DNA from: Annona cherimola
Lineage: Eukaryota > Streptophyta > Magnoliopsida > Magnoliales > Annonaceae
Reading direction: 5' to 3'
Length of the DNA stretch: 64,000 bases
Assembly (NCBI GenBank): GCA_030490835.1
Contig: CM059971.1
Span: 70,388,224 to 70,452,223, forward strand
The notes under the pieces were generated by a model. The model had not been told where the DNA came from. It made no database searches and saw nothing but the letters and a program-made list of their open reading frames with translations. The position numbers and the translations under genes are program-made. This document shows positions 23,531-34,369 of the stretch, piece after piece; the first letter of the stretch is position 1, and each line of letters begins with the position of its first letter.

Positions 23531-23981
23531 TGGATTATTTCCAACGCTGTTTGATTGCTTTGACAGTGCGATCTGACCATATAGTGTGGCCACGGGCGAA
23601 GATAGGATCTTCGTCTACTAGGGTAATTTAACAAGGAAGGATTATATTATTATTTGAGAGAGCAAAACCATGTCAAGTTAAACACTACTAATGAAGTATA
23701 TTTTGAACTATAGATCCACTACAATTATATGATTGGTTTCCGTTTATGAAATTATATTCTGTTTATGAAATTATATGATTTTTCATTAAAAAAGAAGAAG
23801 AAAAAAAAAGAAAAGAGAAAAATTACAATAATAAGAAAATTGATGGCAAAAGAAAAAAAAATTACAAATGGCTAGAAAATTATTATTATGAAATCAAACA
23901 TAGTTAAGGTTTTTATTTAAAACAAAAATGAGGGTGAGACAGTAGACGGTACAACTTGAGGAATTTCTAGAAAGGAAAGGT
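23531..23981. other. Intergenic stretch, nothing recognised
   Basis: A-rich sequence without domain-bearing frames. It holds a near-repeat of TTTATGAAATTATAT at about 23745-23780. Confidence 0.4.
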
Positions 23982-24146
23982 GCGAACGGAATCATCTGTA
24001 ATGGCTTGCTCGAGATGACAGGTAGCAAGAAAAACTCCCTTGAAAAAAAATTGACGATGGGGGCGAACGGAATCATCTGTAATGGCTTGCTCGAGATGAC
24101 AGGTAGCAAGAAAAACTCCCTTGAAAAAAAAAATTGACGATGGGGG
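23982..24146. repeat. Two-copy tandem repeat of 81-84 bp
   Basis: Unit 1 at 23982-24062 and unit 2 at 24063-24146 both start GCGAACGGAATCATCTGTAA and end TTGACGATGGGGG. They differ mainly by length of one A tract, so the duplication is recent. Confidence 0.8.
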
Positions 24147-24401
24147 CGCGCTTCCGGATTGATGGAAAAGGGGATGTCCAAACATGGTCGGACCGACACT
24201 TCTAATTTGAGAATCTGGTTGCTCGGTTTTTGTTAAAATATATATATGTGAAAAAAAATGGCATCACCAAGAAGGCACGCTCATGGCTGGCTATTTTGAA
24301 GAAACAAAGTTGCAGCTGTCACTGAAATTAAAGGAGAACTGGAATATCTTAAAAAGGGACTAGCAAATGATATAATTTTGGCTTAGAAAGACCGGAAACA
24401 A

Positions 24402-25300
24402 ATGGAATGGACATATTCGAGCTCAAAAAAAAATCGCAGAATTTCGGCCAAAATTGTCAGCACCGGGAAGGTAGCGCGCCTCAGTCAGGTTATTCGTAAA
24501 GGTCGAATCCTGCTCATTCTGGCCAGCCAAGGCGACATCTGGGCCAGACATGTGGCCAGGATAGAACGGCCAGCAAAGCCTGGGTGCAGAGGACTAACCA
24601 TGCGTCCAGCTATGGCGGAGGGCATTCTTCCCAATCGAGGCAGAACCCAGCCCAGATCTCAGGCGAGTTTCGGGGGCTGTCGTTTAGGGAAGCCAGCGCT
24701 CCTTCAGGTCCCGCTATCGGTCACTCATTCCTCGAAGCGGCCGGCATTCAGACGACACCACCTGGAAGGAGAGGAAGCAGTGGCGAGAGAGGCGTCTTTG
24801 GCTGGCCAGCAGAGAGAAGTGCGCCGCGGTATATTCAGTGGCAGAGGCGCTGGTACTGGCGGTCAGAGGAGACGAAGGAAGGGATGCGGCGTTCGAGGGA
24901 TTTCACGGTCTGGTCGAGAATAAGAGGATTGTCGTCAGAGAACTTGTCAAAGAGCTTGTCACAGGAGAAGCGTCCGTCGAAGGCGGAGAGATCTGGAGGA
25001 TGTCGCTGTGAAGCGTAGTGATCGGGTTCTGCGCGACGAAGAGATGGAAGACGAGGAAGCATCGGAGTCCTGCCCGGGAAGAAGAAGAACGGAAAGAAGG
25101 ATGCTGTTTTTGCTTGTCGGAAACGATTGTGATATTCCAAGTTTCCAACAGCGCAATTGCAATCCGCGTGCGCCGTCCTGGGAGATTCCGCGCTGGAGTT
25201 GAAAGCTAACAGGCATGCGAGTCGCGTTGCAGACGTTGGCTTTGGTTGATTGCGGCTGTTGTTGGGAGTAACTTGGGAAGGTGGTGGATGTTAGCGAGTT
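24402..25300. other. GC-richer patch of unknown origin
   Basis: Base composition changes sharply from the AT-rich surroundings. Several overlapping frames exist on both strands. A minus-strand frame near 24835-25140 has a protein-like run (DGRFSCDKLFDKFSDDNPL) that may be another exon fragment, but I could not assign it. It adjoins the host-gene fragments that follow and may be part of the same chimeric unit. Confidence 0.35.
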
Positions 25301-25424
25301 ACGGTGCAGGAGGGAAGGATTCCTGGGGCGATTGTGAGAAGATTTGCAGAGATGGAGAACTCGCTAGTGTTGAAATGGCTGCTTCAGTTTGGGAGGTTTA
25401 AGGAGCGGCTTTTGGCTGATGATC

Positions 25425-25545
25425 TCTTCTTGGCGCCGAGGCCCACCTCACGAACTTCAAGGCGAAGTTCGGCAAAAGCTACGCGGATGAGGAGGACCAT
25501 GCATACAGATTCGCCGTCTTCAAGACGAACCTCCGCCGAGCATGA
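25425..25545 (+). pseudogene. Fragment of an RD19-type cysteine protease propeptide (I29)
   Basis: One frame reads LGAEAHLTNFKAKFGKSYAD followed by EEDHAYRFAVFKTNLRRA. This is the inhibitor-I29 propeptide of plant papain-like proteases of the RD19 group, which keeps the enzyme inactive until processing in the vacuole. Only the start of the propeptide is present, and the catalytic domain is absent. The upstream ADDLFL segment is in another frame, showing a small indel. It joins directly to a receptor-kinase fragment at about 25545, so it cannot be a functional protease. Confidence 0.7.
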
Positions 25546-25712
25546 CGACGGAAGCTACTCCTCCATGAGCCTCAAGGTGTTCTCGTACAAAGAGCTCCAA
25601 GCAGCGACGCGCGGCTTCTTGGAAAAGCTGGGGCACGGGGGATTTGGCGCCGTCTTTCGCAGCGCGCTGCCTGATTCGACGCCGGTGGCGGTGAGAGTGG
25701 CGCAGATGAAGA
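25545..25712 (+). pseudogene. Fragment of a G-type lectin receptor-like kinase (SD2-2-like) N-lobe
   Basis: The translation contains LKVFSYKELQAATRGFLEKL and then GHGGFGAVF with PVAVR, the glycine-rich loop and the strand around the ATP-binding lysine in SD2-2-type kinases. The lysine position reads R (VAVR) and the frame leaves the kinase immediately afterwards. The extracellular, transmembrane and C-lobe parts are absent. It continues the open frame from the protease fragment in a shifted register, which makes a chimera. A pyrimidine-rich TTTCTTTCTTTTTCAG at 25770-25787 looks like a 3' splice site. Confidence 0.75.
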
Positions 25713-25917
25713 TGTTGGCAGCAGCGTTTGTGGAGCTGGGCGGGAGCTCGACGAGGCTGGAGAAACAGTTTTTTCTTTCTTTTTCAGAAACCTGAGACGG
25801 AGAACATCGCTAATAGGTTCCAATGGCCTCACCTTTTCTATGAATGGACAGATTCTTGATTCTGTGAGAGCTGCTGTAGTGTATCCTGCTGGACAGATGA
25901 AGAAGATGATGATGCAA

Positions 25918-26590
25918 AGAAGCTTTCCTCATATTTGCAAACCATTATTTCACGCACAATTGCATGAAGTTGGCACATCCTCACAGTCTCATCATGTTTC
26001 AGCTCTGCCACTTGAACAAGACTGCTTCGAATGAGCTGGTTGAGGATAATCTTCTGGGAAAATGCTTAGAGACAAGAAGCAAGATCCCAGGTTGTGAGGC
26101 AAATCATCGAAGCTGAGCAGCAGAATTCTTTTCATGCTTCTGAGATGGTCATCAGTTTCAAGTTCTGACCCGAGGCTGTGGTATATTAGCACCCACTTCA
26201 GATAATTCTGGTTTTTGACAGAGAGGAGACTGCCCAAGGCAATGAGTGCAAGAGGCAGACCTTGGCACTTGTTAACGAAGTTTCGAGCAAGCTCTCGCAA
26301 GGAATGAGGATGAGTTGTCCTTGTTCCTTCGAAATTCCCTCCTACAGAAGAGGGACCAATCTTTCTCAGGCTTTTAAGATCGTAGATGCGGTCGGGAGCT
26401 CTAGCACAAGAGAAGTTTGCTAGGTCCCTTTTGCGTGTGGTGATTATCACCCAGTTGCTGCGTTGCTGCTGATGAGGTAGTGTTGTCCTCAAGGATTTCC
26501 ACGCATTTACTTTCCACAGGTCATCGATAACAAGAAGGAATCTTTTGTTTTCTAGATAGTCAGCGGCTTTGGATCAGCTCCCTGCCGGAA
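25918..26590 (-). pseudogene. Fragment of a CC-NBS-LRR (RPM1-like) resistance gene
   Basis: On the minus strand the order is kinase-2 motif (RFLLVIDDLW, near 26550, with the W typical of CC-type NLRs), RNBS-B (WVIITTRK), GLPLALIALG, and RNBS-D (CFLSLSIFPEDY). After a deletion of part of the winged-helix region it continues with NQLIRSSLVQVAEL and CQLHAIVREI, equivalent to the MHD-motif region. The P-loop, coiled coil and LRRs are missing. Such proteins are intracellular immune receptors. This piece has lost the nucleotide-binding loop and cannot work. It lies tail-to-tail with the plus-strand kinase fragment. Confidence 0.8.
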
Positions 26591-29009
26591 TGATGATACT
26601 ATGGATTGCATGAAAACTCACCCCTTTTGCTAAAACTTTTCACTCGAGGGACTTATGGGCAAAAACCCGTCAACTCAAGCCTGTCCTGCCGGCTACAGAG
26701 GCTTAACATCCCGTACGTTTGCAGCAGCATGTCAATCCTCGGGTTCGGCAATGGACGAGAAAAAGGGGCTCGGCAAGGAGGGAACCCTAGTCGTGCGTTG
26801 CCCTAACGCCGCCTGCGGGACCAGCGGCCTCTCCCAACTCCAGCAGCGGTCCATGCTCATTCGTCCATCGCCCCCCCCCCCCCCACGTCGTCTTCTTCCG
26901 ATGAGAGTCGCTGCTACGCATGCACGCTGGTGTCTGAGACGATCGACTCGAGCAGGTGATTCGGCGCAAAATCGACGGCAAAAAATGACGATTTTCAATC
27001 AGAACCCTCCATCACCTCGCCGGCTAAAACATCACACCGTCGATCGGCCGCAACAGCTCGACAGGTAAGCGAATTTTCCCTCCTTGCTCTCGTTCATATG
27101 GATCACATTATATGCAGAAGACAATCTTCAAAGAGAAGGTTTGCCCTCTTAGAGTTCGATGATATGCCTGATCTATTTTGGTGTCGCAATCTTCATAAAT
27201 AAGATAGGTCTGAGAATGAGCAAAATTTTATGACTGCCCACACTGTTAGCATGAATCTGTTGCATCAAAATCTCACATTCATCATACTTGTATTATTAAA
27301 CATTGTGGTTTCATCGGCTAGTAGAACAACAACTAAAACAAACCAACAACATACGTAGCAGTCTTGATACAGTTTGAAGGAGAGGATGACAATGACTATA
27401 TAATTTAGGTTCCCCTGTAATCTTTGGCTAATGAATTAATTATTCATTCTAAAATTAAGCTAACGATGTCAATTTGGCTGGCCAGGCCATCAACTGTTCA
27501 AATCTAATATATCCAGCCATCCCCATTCGTGCAAGTTTGATATGAATGGAACCAAGATAATACTTTATAGAAATTCAGCAATGTCTCACAAAGTAAAGAA
27601 CTATTTAAGAGATCCAGGTTGATCATGCCTTACATTTGCGCGATTGTTATAGAGATGTACCAAAATTAAGTATGACTGACACATTTTTGGTGTTTAACAA
27701 AGAGTATGCATGTTTTGTACTGGCCACTGATTTGATCCGAATACTCGGCCTTCCTTCCTGCCAATCTCCAAGTTCAGAGAGTCCAGTAGAAAATAAGTAA
27801 TAGCAAGCTATACAAAAATCAATAAGTCTAGTAGAACTTGATTGAATTGTCTAAGTTCAACTTTCAATGAGAACTTGAAGATTGCAAAACGATATTTTTT
27901 GGTCCAAATTATAAACAGGGAACATGACGTCTATTGGTATGGACAACAAGCCTGCCCACATATTCAATCAAGTTCTAATTGCAAGCAGGAACCTAACCAA
28001 AAACAAACTCACGTTGTTCATATTGTTCCTTGCAGATGTTCCTAGGAGATCCGCCCTATCTATTGCAAGAAATGCACCAACAGGCACCGATGAAGCAACA
28101 AAAAGTTCTTTAAGCCCCATTCTCAGATTCCTTTGAAACCCTCAAAATCTTTCTCCTACCTTCTCTGGAAAACAGAAACAAAAACTAAAAACACTCCATA
28201 TATATATCTCTTTGCATTTGAAAATCCACGATGCTATTCAAGAAAAAGAAGTACAAAATTAGTGAGATGAAGCTGAACATGAATCACAGAAAGTGTAATC
28301 AAAACTGGAACAACAAGTCCAAAATATGAAAAATAAATCCTAAAAGGTGAATAGAGTGTAACAATCAAGCCACCCTAAACTAAGATGCTTCACAGGTTTA
28401 CTTGAATTTCTGGAAAGTTTCAAACAATAAAACTTCCAAACTGAATTCTTGCAGTTAGGAAACAGAGAACGACCATGACAATTGAGAGTAGTTTCTAAAC
28501 CTCTACACACAATGTTTCTTAAATCTCTTAAGCACAAGCACAAGCTGAGGAAGACATTTAATCCCAGATTAGGAAGTTGATAAGCTAGACTTCTATTGGC
28601 TCAAGTAGTTGCTAAATGAATCCACTTAACATTATCAAAAGACCATAAGATGCATAAACCTAGGAAATGTCTACTTGCAAACACAGAAAGAAGCTGAGAT
28701 ATATTTGATACCTCATGAATAAAATCATATGTGCATTAGAGCCACTATTTCCAATCATTAACTAGTTTCTCAGCAACTAACATCATTTAGAAGTAGATTT
28801 GAGACAGTTAAGAGCACTAAACTCGGATAAAGATCGAAATCATTATTGTACATATCTTCCACCAGACTTTAATTTGTGGATTGTTTTAGGTGTACAGTTG
28901 GATGTCAACCTGGCTATCCATATTTTCTGAAGACATCATCTCAATCTTGTTGGTTGAATACTAGACCAAACTGAAATAATTATTTAACCAAGACAATCTT
29001 GCGGTCCCT
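26591..29009. other. Intergenic stretch with one gene fragment
   Basis: A plus-strand frame at 26655-27068 (rich in Arg, Pro and Ser) and a C14 run at 26871-26884 are present but match no family I recognise. The only assignable part is the PILS-like fragment at 27960-28120. Confidence 0.4.
27960..28120 (-). pseudogene. PIN-LIKES (PILS) auxin carrier first-exon fragment
   Basis: The minus strand from the ATG at 28120 reads MGLKELFVASSVPV, then GAFLAIDRADLLGTSARNN, which resembles the amino end of PILS endoplasmic-reticulum auxin carriers. The first hydrophobic segment between them is partly deleted. The frame ends at a TGA near 27975 shortly after the NNV block, although similarity may continue in another frame. 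With only one transmembrane region it is not functional. The assignment rests on short motifs. Confidence 0.5.
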
Positions 29010-30095
29010 GTTTACATAATAGGACGATGAAGCCCAAGCATGCATGGTTTTCTCAGTGACAACCCTCAAGTTCTTAAGAGCCTTTGCTTCCGATTTTTTG
29101 ACAGCTTCCAGCTCTTGAATTGCTACTTGCAATCTCTCCTCCTCTACTTCAATGTTTAACTCTGTCCTTCAGATTTCTAGTTTGATGCTTGTTGTCTTCT
29201 TGCTGATTAGTTCTCGTTCTTTCCTTGCTGCTTCCCGTTCATCTTGTAGCTGCTGGACTGTCGCTGATAGATTGCTGACTATTGATCTTGCCTTTTCTTC
29301 AACATCAGTTGCAGAATCCAACCTAGATCTTCCTCTGAGTAGTTTGGAATTTAGGTTCTTAACTTTGGAGTCTGTCTTCTTTTGTACATTTCTCAAGCGA
29401 GCTGACTCATCCGTGACATGTCTCAGCTCATTGCGTAACACATCCATTGAAGCTATGAACTTGAACCCTTCTCCTCTGATAGACTCTAATTCCCTTTTTG
29501 CATCATTCAATTCTTTTCTAGCTGACTCTAATAATTCCTCTTCCATTTTCTTATCGATTTTGTCCACACAATTTGGAGAATCCCACTTGTGTTTTTCAGA
29601 CTTTTGTTCCATAGCCTTAACAAAATTTAGTTCATTTTGCAAGACCTCTGCATCTGAAGCAGTGATTTCAAGCATAGCTTCATGTTCCTTGGATTGGTCG
29701 ATTTCATGAAGAATATCCTCCATCCTCTCCTGAATTTCCTCCATTGTTGCTGAAAAACTAGTTGTCTCAGCCTGTCTTTGAGCTTCAATACCTTCCAACT
29801 CTCTGATGGCTTCCATTCTAGCCAGTTCAACGAGAACCTCCTCTTCATTTATTTCCTCAATCTCATTCTTGATCACCTCAACAGAGTTTGAAAAGGATCT
29901 TGCTTTTGCAATAGACTGTTCAGTCTGCTTTTCAGCTTGCGCTTTTGCTTCTTTAACAGTTGCAATATCCAGCTTCCGCTGGCTCAATTCCTATTTTATA
30001 ATTTCCATTCCCTTCATCACTTCCTTGAACTGCATTTTTGTCATTTCTTGAGCAACAGTAATTGCGTGGTCGTCGTGGTTGAAAACCTTATCCAT
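29010..30095 (-). pseudogene. PMI2/WEB-family coiled-coil protein, truncated with in-frame stops
   Basis: The minus-strand translation is an acidic/basic coiled coil with blocks such as FKEVMKGMEIIK, ELSQRKLDIATVKEAKAQAE, RELESIRGEGFKF and LQVAIQELEAVKKSEAKALK, matching plant WEB1/PMI2 (PLASTID MOVEMENT IMPAIRED) proteins that act in chloroplast photorelocation. The ATG at 30095 is downstream of the family's usual start. In-frame stops occur near 29998 (TAG) and 29166 (TGA), and the reading continues correctly across both. The longest open part is 29169-29987 (272 codons). The family's normal C-terminus is replaced after EKTMHAWA by unrelated sequence. It is probably an exon-2 pseudogene. Confidence 0.75.
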
Positions 30096-30634
30096 GTTAT
30101 GCAAGATTGAAAACCTCTTTTCCTTTTAATCGCAATATATATATACATATATTCTTGACTATAACCTTTATAGTTTCGATGAAAGTAGTTGTTTAACCTG
30201 TTTTGTTTCATTCCTGAATGATGGTGCCTTCTGCTATGCTTGCAAATTTTCAAAAACAGAACTTTCGGATCTTATCTATGTTAGGCAATTTTGTAAAATC
30301 TCTTATACTTCCATTTGTATAACCATGCAAAATTAAACAACCGTATCTTTATTTGCAGTATTGCTTACATTATTTGATTAATAATAACAAAGTTTTTATA
30401 ATAGTATTTGATGGTTTTGAGTGTCTCTTAGTGAAATATTTAAAAATGACTTAAATACCCCTGTATTTAAAAATCCACCCTAAATATATATGAATATCCA
30501 AAAATAGTAAAACTTAATTTATATATTCAACATAACTAGATTAACATGTTTTTAGCGTGAAATTTTTTCCTACACACTTACACACCATAGGTATTGACAT
30601 TTCTTCGTCCCATAGGCTAGAACAGTGATCAAAG

Positions 30635-32030
30635 ATGTCCGCGCCTCCAACATATGCTAATACACAGGAAGATGAAATCAGATCCAATGTTGTTTTAGAA
30701 ATTATGCAAAGACGTAGGGCATACATTGTATTATGCTTTGCCACATCAATAGCCTAGGAGGAGGAGGATGTAATTGATCCAGGGTTCACAAATCGCGACT
30801 TAGCAATCCAACGAGAGTTATTCATGTATTCTATGGTCCGAGGGGGAGATAGGAGAAGCATATCGCAAGTCCGAATGTCCACTTATGCATTCAACCAACT
30901 GTGTGATCTTGTGAAAACCAAAGGCTTGTTACAATTAACCAAATACTTAACAGTGGATGAGTAGATGACTATGTTTCTGCACACATTGTCACATAATGTA
31001 CGGAATAGATCTACTGGTATGTACTTCTGTAGATCTGGTGAGACGGTACATTGTCATTTCCATAGGTGTCTTCGAGCAGTTCTTGGGCTACACAAGGATT
31101 GTGTCTCCGGCCCTGACAATAGAAATCATCCTAAGATTACCTCCGACCCAACACTATCACCTTATTTTCAGGTATGTCTCGTTAATTAGATTCCTGTTCT
31201 CAAACCTAAAGGCTTTAACAACTCCACATGTATTTGGTAAGGGTGTATTGGAGCAATCGATGGTACTCACATTCCTGTCCTACCTCCCTTTGATAATGCA
31301 CTAGCTTTTAGAAACCGTCATGGCAATCCTAGCCAAAATGTTATGGCCGCCTGTGACTTTAATATGAAGTTCACATACATTTTAGCTGGTTGGGAAGGCA
31401 GTGCACATGACGCAAAAGTCCTCCAAGCTGCACTTGATTGGCCTATCAACCGTTTTACAATACCTGAAGGTAAAATATAACCTCTTCCCTTAGAAATCTT
31501 CGTCTAATTTTCATCATATAGCACACTTGTTACTTGATATTGCGTGGACAATTTCCTTAGGTCGGTACTACTTGGTTAATGCTGGTTATGCCCACGTCCC
31601 CGGTTTCATGGCACCATATAAAGGTATTTCATACCATATGAGTAACTACGGCCATGGTAGGACACCAAATAATGCCTAAGAATTGTTCAATTTTCGTCAT
31701 GCGCGCTTACGCACAACCATTGAGAGACTTTTTGCAATATGGAAGAAGAGGTTCCCAATACTTCAAGTTGCAACTACGTATCCATATAGGGTTCAAGTGC
31801 AAATTGTAATCGCAAGTGCAGTTCTCCATAATTACATTACCATGGTGGATGGCCCAGAACTTCCACTGTTCATAGAAGACGAACCACTTGTATCTGCGGA
31901 TGACATCATAAATGTTGAAGATGAAGAAGAGGAGCAACAGATATTGATTAGGGGGGTGTCTATAGCAGCTCGAAATGCTTGGAAGGAAAAACGGGATGAG
32001 ATAGCGGCTAATATGTGGGCACATATGTAA
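30635..32030 (+). pseudogene. PIF/Harbinger transposase, decayed
   Basis: From the ATG at 30635 the frame carries the N-terminal helix-turn-helix region (STYAFNQLCDLV), then RNRSTGMYFCRSGETV, the first catalytic aspartate in GAIDGTHIPVLPP, the second in AGWEGSAHDAKVL, and the third-acid region in RTTIERLFAIWKKRFPIL (Pfam DDE_Tnp_4). An intron-like gap (31470-31561, GT...AG) matches the usual intron before the YYLV segment. Damage includes TAG stops at about 30750 and 30962, a TAA before ELFNFRH at about 31678, and YYLVN where the family has YYLVD. The last open part is 31683-32030. It cannot be made as one protein. A Myb-like partner gene follows. Confidence 0.85.
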
Positions 32031-32235
32031 ACTTTCATTACCTTAAATGTGTATTCAGCCCTCCTTTAGTGTGGACTATTGTTGCTATGTTAACATTTTG
32101 GCTCAACTGCAATACTACTACAGTTATTTCCTCTGAATATGTTTTGTAAATTGCTATATTTGTCTTTTAAGTCTCTATACATTGTCTATTTTTTATCACA
32201 AGTATTGTTCTACATTTTAAAGTTGATTTGCATAG

Positions 32236-33124
32236 GTGAGACTTATGGATCACATGTTCAATGTATTTATCGGTGGCCACCAACCTGTTGATGAGAGTAC
32301 TCCCCAAAATATGCCTGGTCCGTCCTCATTGAGGAGGAGACATCAATGGACAAAGTTGCAGGACAGGAAATTAGTGGAGATATTACTTCATAATCTGCAC
32401 ACTCGGACCATTGAAGTGAATAAGATAAAGGATGTTGTGTACCAAGTAATTGCACAAGAGTTGTCTAATATATTCTATGTTAGTATCACACCCCAAAACG
32501 TGAGGAACAGAGTGTAGTCACTGCGTTAAAAATATGAAATGTACCGTATCCTTAACAACAAGACTGGGATGGGGTGGATACATGATGAAAACAGGTTCGA
32601 CGGTCCCCCAGAGGTCTGGACTGCGCTGATTCAGGTATAATGCCACATTGCTCTCTATTTTGCACTACTGCTAAATGTCTTGTTACTTTGATTGTTTGGG
32701 TAATCAATTTTGAGACTCGTTAACTCTTTTCATGGTTCATGACTATATGCAGCAAAACAAAAAGTTCAAAAGTCTACAGAAGCCTCAACATCTAAGCTAC
32801 GATGACCTACATGAGCTATTTGGGGGGAACCGTGCGACAGGTGCATATATGGGTACTTTCGAGGTCCCTCCTCAAAGTGAGCCCCCTCATGAACAAGATG
32901 ACGGATCGGAGGATGATATTAGTTTGGAGACGTTGCCAACACAGATGCCTGATATTAGATCTTCAAGTCAATCAAACAGACGACGGTCGTCGGGGACTCC
33001 TATAGGTGATTCATCTGGTAATTCGTTAGGGCAAAGAGGGCAATCCTCGGTGCGGAGAAGAAGGCAATCACAAGTCTCGCGTCTTCGAACCGAAATGGAG
33101 GATGTCCTTACGTACCTGCAGTAG
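32236..33124 (+). pseudogene. Harbinger second ORF, Myb/SANT-like DNA-binding protein, decayed
   Basis: The first exon-like part (32236-32636) has RRHQWTKLQDRKLVEILLHN and, after two stops (near 32517 and 32530), KYEMYRILNNKTGMGWIHDE with PPEVWTALI, the Myb/SANT-like domain (PF12776). An intron-like gap (GT at about 32636) leads to a second part, 32732-33124, with the YDDLHELFGGNRATG motif usual downstream in this family, then a basic C-terminus. In PIF/Harbinger elements the Myb-like protein helps bring the transposase to the DNA ends. The order transposase then Myb-like is the normal one. Confidence 0.8.
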
Positions 33125-33576
33125 TTACCGAAAAGAAGGAGTGGACGCAAGATTATTGTTCTGTTTTTTCCTTATTGAGATCGATGTCTATCTCAGGTCG
33201 TCAACTTGGCCAGGCAATGTGTTATTTTGATAAACATCCACACGCGGCAATGCAATTTTTACGTGCAGACGAGGAAGGGCGAAGGGACTATTTGGACTAC
33301 ATTTTCTCTTCTACTTGAGTTTATTGTTGCCCTTGTGTTATTTGTATTAATTATCATATTAGGACTACTTAAACATTTATGTAGCAGACCATCTCTTTCT
33401 TCCGTTGTTGCGAGTGGACTTTGTGATGTACTTTTTATGTATGGATTATGTTAAACTATTTTATCATTGATATTGGTAGTTATGGACTTAAATTTGTTTC
33501 AAAGTATTAGATACTTGTTATGAGTCCGCTTATGAACTCTACAATGATTGTACTTGTTGAGTATTTTCAAGTGGAG

Positions 33577-33859
33577 ATGGCGCGTTCGTATGTAGTTTTC
33601 TCTTGTCGCGTGCCTGGCGTGTACCAATCATGGCCGGAAGCACATGCCCAAGTTAATGGATTCAAAGGAGCTTGTTATCAAACTTTCAACAGTACAGAAG
33701 AAGCCGAAGCTGCATGGAGAAACTACTAATAGAAGGGGTGTAACGGAAAAAACTGTGGTCATAAATATATGTGACTGCCCTAAATGTTTTAGTAACTCAG
33801 ATAAAGTAGTGATTAATCTATATGATTGCAAGGCATATGGCAAATCACCATGTATATAA
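33577..33859 (+). pseudogene. Viroplasmin/RNase H1 N-terminal-domain gene, copy B
   Basis: The ATG at 33577 starts MARSYVVFSCRVPGVYQSW, continuing EAHAQVNGFKGACYQTF and AEAAW, a full viroplasmin/RNase H1 N-terminal domain (Cauli_VI fold) of about 50 residues. A stop follows RNY at 33729. In the next frame the sequence continues TVVINICDCPKC and VVINLYDCKAY, the same pair of Cys-Asp-Cys motifs as in copy A, so a frameshift has probably split the gene. It lies about 450 bp downstream of the Harbinger Myb-like ORF on the same strand. Whether it belongs to that element is not shown. The function is unknown. Confidence 0.7.
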
Positions 33860-34369
33860 ACTTCCAAGTGGAGCAATAGATATAAGACTTCCACTTTGTA
33901 TAGATATTAGAGAGTGAACACTAATTTCATTATGTCGTTCCCTATGAGACTTAATTAATGTCACAAATATAGTTTTTATTAGTAGTAATGGACTTATGTA
34001 CACACATTGAGATCCATTTGATTGGATGGTTACCGTTAAGATTCCATAATTTATTGACGTATTGTACTGTTAGCGTAAGCCGTTAATTGTTGTTACTATT
34101 CATGAGATATTTACAACATAGGAGGGTATGTAATTAAAATAAACCGATTTGTACGAACATAATTAATAATAAAAATAATTAGAATGTAAAACTAAAAAAT
34201 ATAATAATAAGATGATTAGAAAAATATCTAAAAATCCATGCACTTACGGTTTCCACCCCGAAGTGCGGTTGTTGCGCGTTTCGGCTTCCTCTTTCGAACG
34301 AAAAGAGCGGGGCACGTTAAGCAGAGTAAAAGTTCTAAAGAATTATGGTGTCTAAATATATATATTATT
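33860..34369. other. Intergenic stretch, nothing recognised
   Basis: AT-rich with a short GC-richer block (34250-34320). There are no domain-bearing frames. The minisatellite starts at its right edge. Confidence 0.4.
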
